Shown here piece by piece: positions 6,307 through 12,680 of a DNA stretch of 12,680 nt. The position numbers and the translations under genes are program-made. The stretch is from contig DAIOLC010000048.1 of NCBI GenBank assembly GCA_036756425.1, positions 1 through 12,680 of the forward strand. Direction: 5' to 3'. The stretch comes from UBA6115 sp012514225. GTDB lineage: Bacteria > Bacillota > Clostridia > Christensenellales > Aristaeellaceae. Under the pieces are notes generated by a model. The model worked only from the letters and a program-made list of their open reading frames with translations, searched no databases and was not told the origin of the DNA. How positions within the stretch are numbered: position 1 is the stretch's first letter; the number at the start of each line of letters is the position of its first letter.

Positions 6307-6335
6307 TTGCGGCGGCGGGCGCCCTCTGCTATACT
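6307..6335 (+). promoter_or_regulatory. Promoter of the T-box leader and proS
   Basis: TTGCGG (6307-6312), 17-bp spacer, TATACT (6330-6335), with an extended -10 TG at 6327-6328. Predicted start near 6342, just before the leader RNA's first helix. Confidence 0.8.
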
Positions 6336-6341
6336 TGCGCA

Positions 6342-6546
6342 CAATTGAACAGGCTTACGCGGGGAATGAGGCCTCAACCAGCGAGCGCGGCAGGTGAAAG
6401 CGCGCGGGGGCCGGAACCCGCCCCGCGGCCGCGGCCAATCCCCGCCGTTTCCCGCGTTAAGGGCTCAAGCGGGCGCGCAAGCGCCAAGCAAGGTGGTACC
6501 GCGGACGCAATCAGCTCCGTCCCTGCGTGGGGCGGGGCCGTTTTTT
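6342..6546 (+). promoter_or_regulatory. T-box riboswitch, tRNA-Pro specific, controlling proS
   Basis: A leader RNA that senses uncharged tRNA and controls transcription of the synthetase gene. The diagnostic T-box sequence AAGGTGGTACCGCGG runs from 6490 to 6504. Stem I is visible: GCGGGG (6359-6364) pairs with CCCCGC (6421-6426), GGCC (6370-6373) with GGCC (6409-6412); between these helices lies the specifier loop, whose 3' strand reads GAA (6414-6416), then CCC (6417-6419), then the conserved purine G. CCC is a proline codon, matching proS. The distal arm contains AGCGAG and AGGTGAAAG. A GGCGC-GCAA-GCGCC hairpin (6472-6485) fits Stem III. The antiterminator bulge TGGT (6494-6497) would pair with the tRNA end ACCA, consistent with discriminator base A. 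The roughly 205-nt leader ends in its own terminator. Fold drawn by eye. Confidence 0.92.
6514..6546 (+). terminator. Regulated terminator of the proS T-box
   Basis: GCTCCGTCCC (6514-6523) pairs with GGGGCGGGGC (6529-6538), including two G-U pairs, loop TGCGT, then CG and six T residues. Its 5' arm contains GTCC (6519-6522), which can instead pair with GGAC just after the T-box sequence to form the antiterminator, so the two folds exclude each other. Confidence 0.88.
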
Positions 6547-6558
6547 GAAGGAGGCAGC

Positions 6559-8001
6559 ATGGCCAAGCAGGCAAAACAGGAATTCGTCCAGCACATCACA
6601 CCCCGGGAGGAGAACTTTTCCCAGTGGTATACCGACGTCGTCCGCATGGCGGAACTGATGGACTACACGCCGGTGCGCGGGTGCATGGCGCTCAAGCCCT
6701 ACGGCAACCGCATCTGGGAGCTCATCCGCGAGGAGCTGGACCGCAGGTTCCGGGACACGGGGCACGAGAACGTGTCCATGCCCATGCTGATTCCCGAATC
6801 CCTGCTGCTCAAGGAAGCCGAGCACGTGGAGGGCTTCGCGCCGGAGGTGGCCTGGGTGACCCAGGGCGGCGGCGAGACGCTGCCGGAGCGCCTGGCCATC
6901 CGCCCGACGTCCGAAACGATGTTCTGCACGATGTTCGCCCAGTGGGTGCAGTCCTGGCGCGATTTGCCGATGAAATACAACCAGTGGTGCTCGGTGATGC
7001 GGTGGGAAAAGACCACGAGGCCCTTCCTGCGCACGGCGGAGTTCTGGTGGCAGGAGGGGCACACCGTGCACGCGACGGCGGAGGAGGCGCAGGAGGAGAC
7101 CCTGCTGATGCTGGAGGTGTACCGCTCCTTCTGCGAGGACGTGCTGTCCATCCCCGTGTTTTCCGGGCAGAAGAGCGAAAAGGAGAAGTTCGCCGGCGCC
7201 CGCGCCACCTATTCGGTGGAGGCCATGATGCAGGACGGAAAGGCCCTGCAGGCGGGCACCAGCCACAATTTCGGCACCAATTTTTCCGTGCCCTTCGAAA
7301 TCCGCTACCAGAACAGGGAAGGGCAGCTGGAGTACTGCCATGAGACCAGCTGGGGCATGTCCACGCGCCTGATTGGCGCCATCATCATGGCGCACGGCGA
7401 TGAGCGCGGGCTGAAGCTGCCCCCGGGCGTCGCGCCCATCCAGGCGGTCATCCTGCCCATCGCCGCGCACAAGGGCGGCGTGATGGAGAAGTGCGCGGAG
7501 GCCCGCGACCGGCTGAAGGCGGCCGGCGTCCGCGTCCGGCTGGACGACCGGGACAACGTGTCCCCGGGCTGGAAGTTCAACGAGTGGGAGCTCAAGGGCG
7601 TGCCCCTGCGGCTGGAAATCGGGCCCCGGGACATCGAGAACGGCGTCGCCAGCTATATGCGCCGGGACACCTTCGAAAAGGGGACCCTGCCTCTGGAAGG
7701 CCTGGCGGAGGGCGTGACGGCCCTGCTGGAGGATATCCGCCGGGGGATGTTCCGCATCGCGGACGCGTTCCGCCTGTCGAGGACCCGGGACGTCCGCACC
7801 TGGGAGGAGCTGGGCGAGCAGGTCGGCCGGGGCTACGCCCGCGCGATGTGGTGCGGCAAGCGGGAATGCGAGGACAGGATCAAGGACGCCTTCTCCGCCA
7901 CCAGCCGCAACATGCCCTTCAACCAGACGCCCTTCGCGGACAGCTGCGTCTGCTGCGGCGAGCCCGCGGACAAGGTGATGTACTTCGCGAAGGCGTACTG
8001 A
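6559..8001 (+). CDS. proS: Prolyl-tRNA synthetase, archaeal/eukaryotic-like type
   Basis: Class II aminoacyl-tRNA synthetase that charges tRNA-Pro with proline in the cytosol. The 480-residue protein is the short ProRS form without the editing insertion found in the long bacterial type. Class II motif 1 is at NVSMPMLIPESLL (71-83), motif 2 at RWEKTTRPFLRTAEF (148-162) and motif 3 at WGMSTRLIGAIIMAHGDERG (265-284); LAIRPTSE (112-119) and the FGTNFS segment are typical ProRS pocket sequences. The anticodon-binding domain follows (about 295-400), then the C-terminal zinc-binding-like domain with Cys432, Cys437, Cys463 and Cys466, ending in the characteristic C-terminal Tyr480. ATG 6559 has a perfect AAGGAGG four bases upstream; the frame continues upstream through the T-box RNA but is not coding there. 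Expression is controlled by the T-box. Confidence 0.97.
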   Translation: MAKQAKQEFVQHITPREENFSQWYTDVVRMAELMDYTPVRGCMALKPYGNRIWELIREELDRRFRDTGHENVSMPMLIPESLLLKEAEHVEGFAPEVAWVTQGGGETLPERLAIRPTSETMFCTMFAQWVQSWRDLPMKYNQWCSVMRWEKTTRPFLRTAEFWWQEGHTVHATAEEAQEETLLMLEVYRSFCEDVLSIPVFSGQKSEKEKFAGARATYSVEAMMQDGKALQAGTSHNFGTNFSVPFEIRYQNREGQLEYCHETSWGMSTRLIGAIIMAHGDERGLKLPPGVAPIQAVILPIAAHKGGVMEKCAEARDRLKAAGVRVRLDDRDNVSPGWKFNEWELKGVPLRLEIGPRDIENGVASYMRRDTFEKGTLPLEGLAEGVTALLEDIRRGMFRIADAFRLSRTRDVRTWEELGEQVGRGYARAMWCGKRECEDRIKDAFSATSRNMPFNQTPFADSCVCCGEPADKVMYFAKAY

Positions 8002-8030
8002 GCCTACAAAAATCCCCCTTTTGCTCTTGC

Positions 8031-8056
8031 AGCCGGCGGCCCGCCCGCCGGCTTTT
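8031..8056 (+). terminator. Terminator after proS
   Basis: Nine-base-pair perfect stem AGCCGGCGG (8031-8039) with CCGCCGGCT (8045-8053), five-base loop, ending in a run of four T. Confidence 0.85.
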
Positions 8057-8138
8057 CGCATCCCGCCAAAACGGTCATTGCGGGAAATCAGGGTAAGATG
8101 ATGGGTGCCGGGGGTCTCAAACCGGCCGAATACCGGAG

Positions 8139-8144
8139 GGGAGG
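8139..8144 (+). promoter_or_regulatory. Ribosome binding site deciding the TTG start of korA
   Basis: GGGAGG seven bases before TTG 8152. The upstream in-frame ATGs at 8098 and 8101 have no such site and would add about 18 residues absent from the family. Confidence 0.8.
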
Positions 8145-8151
8145 AACGCCA

Positions 8152-9822
8152 TTGTACAATCTGCTCATCGGCGGCGCAGCCGGCCAGGGCATCGACACGG
8201 CCGGCTCCACGCTGGAACTCTACATCAAGGACTCCGGGTGCGGCGTGTTCACGACGCGCGACCTGATGTCCCGCATCCGGGGCGGGCACAACTTCCTGCG
8301 CGTGCGCTTCGGCGAAGAAGAGGTGCGCGCCCATTCGGAAGCGCTGGACGGGCTGGTCGCCTTCAACGCGGAATCGGCCGCGCTGCACGCGGCGGAGCTG
8401 AAACCGGAGGGGTTTATCCTGTGTGACGCCAGCGCGGCGGCGGACGACCCCCGCGCGCTGCCCCTGGACATGGCGGGCATCGCCAAAACGCTCGGCAACG
8501 CCCGCGTCGCCGGCAGCGTCGCCGTGGGCGCCGTGCTGCGCCTGTTCGGGTTCCCCTTCGACCGGGAGCGGGCGGCGGGCGTGTTTGGCAAACTGTTCAA
8601 GCCGGAATTGGTGGACGTCAACGTCAGGGCGCTCGAGGCCGGGCACAGGGCCGTGCCCGAAAGGTTCCCGCAGCCGCGGGGTCGGCTGCCGGAACGCATG
8701 CTGGTCTCCGGAAACAAGGCGCTGGCCCTGGGCGCGCTGGCCGCGGGGCTGCAGTTCTATTCCGCCTACCCGATGTCCCCCTCCACCTCCATCCTGGAGT
8801 ACCTGGCGCAGACGGCGAAGGAAACAGGCATCCTGGTGGAGCAGGCGGAGGACGAAATCGCGGCCATCAACATGGCCATCGGCGCGTCCTTTGCGGGCGG
8901 AAGGGCGATGACCGGCACTTCGGGCGGTGGATTCAGCCTGATGGTGGAGGCGCTTGGGCTTTCCGGCATGGTTGAAGTGCCGCTGGTGGCGGTGGACGTT
9001 CAGCGCCCGGGGCCTGCGACCGGGCTTCCAACCCGGACGGAGCAAAGCGACCTGCTGTTCGTCATTTCCGCCGCCCAGGGGGAATTCCCGCGCATGGTCA
9101 TCGCGCCACGTCACCATCTGGACGCCTTCCACCAGGCGGCTCGCGCCATTGCGATGGCGGAGAAGTACCAGCTCCCCGTCATCCTGCTCAGCGACCAGTA
9201 CCTGGCGGACGCCACCGCCGCCGTCGTTCCGCCGAACCCGTCGGCCGTCCGGCCATCCGCGCCGGAGGCGCCAAAGGAGGGGGAGCCCTACGCCCGGTAC
9301 CGCTATACAGACAGCGGCGTCTCCCCGCGCATCTTCCCCGGGGACCGGCGCGGCTTCGCGGCGGCGGACTCGGACGAGCACGACGAATGGGGCCGCATCA
9401 TCGAAGACGGCGAGACCCGCAACTGGATGATGGAGAAGCGGATGCGAAAGCTGGAAGCGCTGAAGGGGGAGCTGGAGGAGCCGGCGCTTTTGGGGGACGC
9501 GGAGCCGGAGGTGCTGCTGGTCGGCTGGGGCTCCATGTTCGGGCCCCTGGAGGAAGCGGTGAGGCTGCTCAACCAGGCGGGCGGGACGCGCTACGGCGCG
9601 CTGGTGTTCTCGGACGTCTGGCCGCTGCCGCAGAAGGAGCTGGCGCGGCTTTCGAAAAGCGCCGTTGCGATGTACAACGTGGAGCAGAACTATACCGGCC
9701 AGCTGGCCTCCCTCATCCGGCAGGAAACAGGCCTGCGGATGAAGGGGAGCGTCCTGCGCTACGACGGCCGGCAGATGAGCGGCGGGGAAATCGCGCGCCG
9801 CGTGCGGGAGGCGGAACAATGA
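8152..9822 (+). CDS. korA: 2-oxoacid:acceptor oxidoreductase, fused gamma-alpha subunit
   Basis: Large subunit of a thiamine-diphosphate enzyme that oxidatively decarboxylates a 2-oxoacid to the acyl-CoA and reduces ferredoxin, or runs in reverse for CO2 fixation. The 556-residue protein has the N-terminal gamma domain (about 1-170; LIGGAAGQGIDTAG at 5-18, FTTRDLMSRIRGGHNF at 33-48) fused to an alpha pyrimidine-binding domain opening at SGNKALALGALAAG, with YSAYPMSPSTSILEYLA (203-219), the cofactor-activating Glu in EQAEDE and TSGGGFSLM. A C-terminal transketolase-like domain (about 485-556) includes VEQNYTGQLASLIR. TTG 8152 is the chosen start because of its ribosome binding site and the family N-terminus MYNLLIGG. 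The fused architecture with a separate beta subunit resembles 2-oxoglutarate-type KorAB, but substrate cannot be read from sequence alone. No delta (ferredoxin domain) gene is present. Confidence 0.9.
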   Translation: MYNLLIGGAAGQGIDTAGSTLELYIKDSGCGVFTTRDLMSRIRGGHNFLRVRFGEEEVRAHSEALDGLVAFNAESAALHAAELKPEGFILCDASAAADDPRALPLDMAGIAKTLGNARVAGSVAVGAVLRLFGFPFDRERAAGVFGKLFKPELVDVNVRALEAGHRAVPERFPQPRGRLPERMLVSGNKALALGALAAGLQFYSAYPMSPSTSILEYLAQTAKETGILVEQAEDEIAAINMAIGASFAGGRAMTGTSGGGFSLMVEALGLSGMVEVPLVAVDVQRPGPATGLPTRTEQSDLLFVISAAQGEFPRMVIAPRHHLDAFHQAARAIAMAEKYQLPVILLSDQYLADATAAVVPPNPSAVRPSAPEAPKEGEPYARYRYTDSGVSPRIFPGDRRGFAAADSDEHDEWGRIIEDGETRNWMMEKRMRKLEALKGELEEPALLGDAEPEVLLVGWGSMFGPLEEAVRLLNQAGGTRYGALVFSDVWPLPQKELARLSKSAVAMYNVEQNYTGQLASLIRQETGLRMKGSVLRYDGRQMSGGEIARRVREAEQ

Positions 9823-10673
9823 CGGAAAAACGCGTATACAAGCCCCTGGAGACCGCCTGGTGCCCCGGCTGCGGCAATTTCGGCATCCTTGGCGCGATTG
9901 GCAACGTGCTGGAGCGCCTGGGCAAGGACCACCACGACGTGCTGCTGGTGGGCGGCATCGGGCAGGCGGCCAAGCTGCCGCAGTACTTCGAGGCCAACCA
10001 TTTCTCCGGCCTTCACGGGCGGGCCGTGCCGCCGGCCGTCGCCGCCAAGATGGTCAACCCAAAGCTGACCGTCATCATCAACTCCGGCGACGGGGACAGC
10101 TACGGCGAGGGCGGGAACCACTTCATCCACAACATCCGCCGCAACGTCGACATCACACACTTCGTCCACGACAACCAGCTCTACGCCCTGACCAAGGGGC
10201 AGGCCTCGCCCACCACGATGGTGGGGATGGAGACGGACGTGCAGGTGGACGGCAGCAGCGCCATCCCCTTCAACCCCGTGCTCATGGCGCTGGCCGCCGG
10301 AGCGGGCTTCGTTGCGCGCGGCTTCTCCGGCCGGCCGGAGCACCTGGAAGGCCTGATGGAGCGCGCCATCGCTTACAAAGGCTACGCGCTGGTGGACATC
10401 TTTCAGAACTGCGTAACCTTCAACAAACTCAACACCTACGCCTGGTACAACAGCCACGTGTACGAGCTGGACGGCAGCCACGACACCGGCGACCTCGCCC
10501 AGGCGATGAAGCTGGCGGAGGAATTCGGCGAGCGCATCCCCATCGGCGTGCTGTATGAGAAACCCCAGCCGACCTACCACGAAAAGCACCCCGCCCTCCG
10601 GGACGGGCAGGTGCTGGCCGGGCGGAACAACGACCCGAAATCCGTCCGGCGGCTGATGCAGGCGCTGGTATAA
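9819..10673 (+). CDS. korB: 2-oxoacid:acceptor oxidoreductase, beta subunit
   Basis: Catalytic partner of the preceding gene; carries the thiamine diphosphate and the proximal iron-sulfur site. Its ATG overlaps the korA stop as ATGA, so the two are translationally coupled. The 284-residue protein starts with the WCPGCGNFG motif (Cys15, Cys18), then VGGIGQAAKLP (44-54), LHGRAVPPA (65-73), and the diphosphate/Mg motif GDGDSYGEGGNHFIHNIRRN (90-109) continuing to Asn119. Cys198 in QNCVTFN corresponds to the last usual cluster cysteine. Position 49 is Gln where many relatives have Cys (GIGC); I recall similar GIGQAAK sequences in other clostridial KorB proteins, so this is probably a subfamily trait. 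2-oxoglutarate is the best guess at substrate, with pyruvate or branched-chain acids possible. Confidence 0.92.
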   Translation: MTEKRVYKPLETAWCPGCGNFGILGAIGNVLERLGKDHHDVLLVGGIGQAAKLPQYFEANHFSGLHGRAVPPAVAAKMVNPKLTVIINSGDGDSYGEGGNHFIHNIRRNVDITHFVHDNQLYALTKGQASPTTMVGMETDVQVDGSSAIPFNPVLMALAAGAGFVARGFSGRPEHLEGLMERAIAYKGYALVDIFQNCVTFNKLNTYAWYNSHVYELDGSHDTGDLAQAMKLAEEFGERIPIGVLYEKPQPTYHEKHPALRDGQVLAGRNNDPKSVRRLMQALV

Positions 10674-10730
10674 GCCCGCAAAGGCATCGCCCCCAGGATA
10701 CGCCGCCTGACCAGGGCATTGCAAGGCATT

Positions 10731-10764
10731 GGCCGCCCGCGAGCCGCGGGCGGCCGTTCCGTTT
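10731..10764 (+). terminator. Terminator-like hairpin after korB
   Basis: Eleven-base-pair perfect GC stem GGCCGCCCGCG (10731-10741) with CGCGGGCGGCC (10745-10755), loop AGC, followed by the imperfect tract GTTCCGTTT. The stem is strong but the U-tract is poor. Confidence 0.65.
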
Positions 10765-10792
10765 GGAGGCGGTACCGGTTTGGCGCCCGGTG

Positions 10793-10801
10793 TGGTAGCA
10801 T
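10793..10801 (+). promoter_or_regulatory. Possible extended -10 promoter of the radical SAM gene
   Basis: TG-G-TAGCAT at 10793-10801; no recognisable -35 at proper distance. Start near 10808 would exclude the ATG at 10800 and leave only the TTG at 10830. Confidence 0.35.
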
Positions 10802-10817
10802 GACGCCATCACCGAAT

Positions 10818-10823
10818 GAGGAG
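10818..10823 (+). promoter_or_regulatory. Ribosome binding site deciding the TTG start of the radical SAM gene
   Basis: GAGGAG six bases before TTG 10830. The upstream in-frame ATG at 10800 has no ribosome binding site and overlaps the candidate -10. Confidence 0.7.
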
Positions 10824-10829
10824 AGCGCA

Positions 10830-12560
10830 TTGCAAGCAGCGGAACGCGCGCCGGCCCGGCCCTTGAGCGTCACGCTGGCCGCCGTCAATTCCCAGTACGT
10901 GCACGCCGCCCTGGCGCCCTGGTGCCTGAAGGCCGGGGTGGAGAAATACGCCCGGCTGCCGCACGGGGTCCGCGTCGCGGAAGGCACGGTCAACGAGCCG
11001 CAGGAACAGCTGCTCGCCCGGCTGACGGAGGGCGCGCCCGACCTGCTGGGCCTCTCCTGCTATATCTGGAACATCCGCGCCGTCGGGGAGCTGCTGCCGA
11101 AGCTGCGGGACAAACTGCCGGGCTGCGCCATCGTGCTGGGGGGGCCGGAGGTTTCCTTCCGCGCGGCGGACGCGCTGGCCGCCTTCCCTGAGGCGGATTA
11201 CCTGATTGCCGGGGAGGGGGAGCGCCCGCTGGCCCTGCTGGCGGACGCGCTGGGCGGCCTGGGCGGGCTGTTGGATATCCCCGGCCTGTGCTACAGGCAG
11301 GGCAATCAAACCATCGTCAGCGAGCCGCACGCTGAAGACGCGGTGCCGCCCGCCCCCCTCAGCCCGGACGCCCTCCGCCCGCTCCGGGGCCGCATCGCCT
11401 ACCTGGAGACCAGCCGCGGCTGCCCCTACGCCTGCGCATTCTGTCTGTCCGGGCGGGCGGGCAGGACCCGCTTCCTGCCGCTGCCGCAGGCCTTCGAAGC
11501 CATCCAGGCCCTGGCCAACGCCGGCGCCGGAACCGTCAAGTTCGTCGACCGCACCTTCAACGCCGACCGCGCCCGGGCGGCCGCCATCCTGGGCTTTATC
11601 CGGGAAGAATACGGCCGGGGTGTCCCGGAGGGCGTCGCCTTCCACTTCGAAATCGCGGGCGACCTGATCGACCGGGCGCTGCTGGATATCGTGGAAGACA
11701 GCCCGGCGGGGTTGTTCCAGTTTGAAATCGGGCTCCAGTCCATGAACCCGGAAACCCTGCTGCGCATCCGGCGCAACACCGACATGGCGCGGCTGAAGGA
11801 GAACATCCGGGCATTGACGGCGACGGGGAAGGCGCACGTGCACCTGGACCTCATCGCCGGGCTGCCGGGCGAAGGCCTCTGCGGCTTTGCCGCCGGGGTG
11901 GACGAGGCCGTCTCTCTGGCGCCGCACACGCTGCAGCTGGGCTTCCTCAAGCTGCTGCACGGCAGCGCGATGCGGGAGGAGCCGGAAAACTACCCCTGCC
12001 GCTTCGACCCGCTCGCGCCGTACGAGGTGCTGGAGACCCCCTGGCTGGGCCCCGGTGACATCCAGGCCCTGAAGCGCGCGGAACGCGGCCTGGACAAGGC
12101 GTACAACGCCGGGCGGTTCCAGGGTACGCTGCGGTTCCTGTTTTCACAGGGTGTGTCCCCCTTCGCCTTCTTCGAAACGCTGGGGCGGGACATCCCGGCG
12201 CCCGCAGCGGGGCAAAGCGGCCTCCCGCTGGAGAAACTGACACGGCTCGTGCATGACGCCGCGACCCGGGCGTTGCCCCATGAGACGCCGCGGCTGCGCG
12301 ACCTGCTGCTGCTGGACCGCCTGGCCTCCACGCCCACCACCGTCATGCCCGCCTGCCTCAAAACGCCGGACGCGCGCTTCCACATGGCCAAGCGCGCGCT
12401 GGACCGCCGCTTCCCCCGCGAGCCCGGCAGGCTGCGCGCCATCGGCTTCCTGTACGCCACGCCGGGCGCCGAACTGGCCTATTGCGACTATGGGCGGAAG
12501 AACCCCGTCACCGGGCTGTATGAGGTCAGGACTTTGAGGATGGAGGAGCTGGGGATGTGA
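10830..12560 (+). CDS. B12-binding-type radical SAM protein with DUF4080-like C-terminus
   Basis: A 576-residue predicted radical S-adenosylmethionine enzyme of unknown substrate. The N-terminal Rossmann-like region (about 10-140) resembles a cobalamin-binding domain: LSVTLAAVNSQYVHAAL at the start, DLLGLSCYIWN, and IVLGGPEVSF, but the DxHxxG cobalamin-ligand motif is not seen. The radical SAM domain has the cluster motif CPYACAFC (Cys198, Cys202, Cys205) in an ETSRGC context, and downstream FQFEIGLQSMNPETL and HLDLIAGLPGE, all usual for B12-type radical SAM proteins such as methylthiotransferase and methylase relatives. The last 170 or so residues fit the DUF4080-type tail common in Clostridia; that assignment is from memory. 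TTG 10830 is preferred because of the GAGGAG site. Possible roles include methylation or tailoring of an unknown substrate; no biosynthetic neighbours give a clue. Confidence 0.85.
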   Translation: MQAAERAPARPLSVTLAAVNSQYVHAALAPWCLKAGVEKYARLPHGVRVAEGTVNEPQEQLLARLTEGAPDLLGLSCYIWNIRAVGELLPKLRDKLPGCAIVLGGPEVSFRAADALAAFPEADYLIAGEGERPLALLADALGGLGGLLDIPGLCYRQGNQTIVSEPHAEDAVPPAPLSPDALRPLRGRIAYLETSRGCPYACAFCLSGRAGRTRFLPLPQAFEAIQALANAGAGTVKFVDRTFNADRARAAAILGFIREEYGRGVPEGVAFHFEIAGDLIDRALLDIVEDSPAGLFQFEIGLQSMNPETLLRIRRNTDMARLKENIRALTATGKAHVHLDLIAGLPGEGLCGFAAGVDEAVSLAPHTLQLGFLKLLHGSAMREEPENYPCRFDPLAPYEVLETPWLGPGDIQALKRAERGLDKAYNAGRFQGTLRFLFSQGVSPFAFFETLGRDIPAPAAGQSGLPLEKLTRLVHDAATRALPHETPRLRDLLLLDRLASTPTTVMPACLKTPDARFHMAKRALDRRFPREPGRLRAIGFLYATPGAELAYCDYGRKNPVTGLYEVRTLRMEELGM

Positions 12561-12594
12561 AAGGGCGGGGGCTTCGTCCCTTGACCCCTGACTG

Positions 12595-12622
12595 TCGAAA
12601 AAGGTCTGCGGACCTTTTTCGA
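12595..12622. terminator. Bidirectional terminator hairpin, possibly a dispersed repeat
   Basis: Perfect 12-base-pair inverted repeat TCGAAAAAGGTC (12595-12606) and GACCTTTTTCGA (12611-12622) with loop TGCG. The A-run and T-run on the two arms allow termination in both directions. It would end the radical SAM transcript 35 bases after its stop. Confidence 0.75.
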
Positions 12623-12641
12623 TTTGGAGGATTGCTGCGGA

Positions 12642-12680
12642 ATGTTTTCGCTGTTCGCGAAAACGCCCCGCGCGTCCGGC
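12642..12680 (+). CDS. Possible start of a gene cut off by the window end
   Basis: An ATG at 12642 opens a frame with no stop for 13 codons (MFSLFAKTPRASG) up to the window edge, with GGAGG at 12626-12630, 11 bases upstream. The same DNA forms an eight-base-pair hairpin (GTTTTCGC at 12644-12651 with GCGAAAAC at 12657-12664), so it may instead be part of the intergenic repeat. Too short to identify. Confidence 0.22.
   Translation, partial: MFSLFAKTPRASG

Noticed and set aside
6394..6558. N-terminal extension of ProRS starting at 6394
   Set aside because: The DNA is the T-box leader, including its terminator; ATG 6559 with AAGGAGG is the proper start.
8079..8099. TTGCGG plus TAAGAT as korA promoter
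   Set aside because: The two elements are only nine bases apart. TAAGAT (8094-8099) might be a -10, but no -35 is found at 16-18 bp.
6511..9819. 1102-codon open frame on the minus strand opposite proS and korA
   Set aside because: It is antisense to two well-recognised genes, its product is low in complexity and rich in His, Gln, Arg and Gly, and it has no recognisable domain. Long antisense frames are expected where GC at third codon positions is high.
1..12680. tRNA, rRNA, CRISPR array, insertion sequence, attachment site or toxin-antitoxin pair
   Set aside because: No tRNA cloverleaf, repeat-spacer pattern, transposase frame, flanking direct repeats or toxin-like small gene pair was seen on reading both strands.

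Overview
The window is GC-rich bacterial DNA. Its gene content suggests a high-GC member of the Firmicutes/Clostridia, of the kind found in anaerobic gut communities. Four things point there. First, a T-box tRNA-sensing leader sits in front of the prolyl-tRNA synthetase gene. Second, a ferredoxin-type 2-oxoacid oxidoreductase indicates anaerobic metabolism. Third, ProRS is of the short archaeal/eukaryotic-like type seen in many Clostridia. Fourth, there is a B12-binding-type radical SAM protein with a C-terminal region like DUF4080. The phylum assignment is inference; no rRNA or other marker gene is present.

Layout: deoC (minus, 31-681) is divergent from a short GNAT-type acetyltransferase gene (807-1097), which is followed by long-form hpf (1149-1688) and a strong terminator. 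A small flavodoxin gene (1860-2285) has its own promoter and converges with cca (minus, 2358-3647) on a shared bidirectional hairpin. cca is divergent from an orphan beta-class DNA methyltransferase gene (about 3744-5045); their two promoters share one -35 box. A solitary mreB/mbl-like gene (5198-6220) follows with its own terminator. Then come a strong promoter, a roughly 200-nt T-box leader with a CCC (proline) specifier, and proS (6559-8001). After a terminator, korA (a gamma-alpha fusion starting at TTG 8152) and korB (ATGA overlap at 9819-9822) form a two-gene operon. The last complete gene encodes a radical SAM protein (TTG start 10830, end 12560). The right end is a 120-nt intergenic stretch with a near-perfect bidirectional hairpin.

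Most genes are individually transcribed housekeeping genes. Translation and RNA themes dominate: proS and its T-box, cca for tRNA 3' ends, and hpf for ribosome hibernation. Alongside are central anaerobic metabolism (deoC, flavodoxin, korAB) and cell shape (mreB-like). I found no mobile element, CRISPR array, tRNA, rRNA or obvious defence island. The best leads are the shared -35 divergent promoter at cca/methyltransferase with a possible leaderless leader peptide, the methyltransferase's non-aromatic DPPA catalytic motif, and KorB's Gln in place of the third usual cluster cysteine. I did not identify a clearly new multi-gene system.
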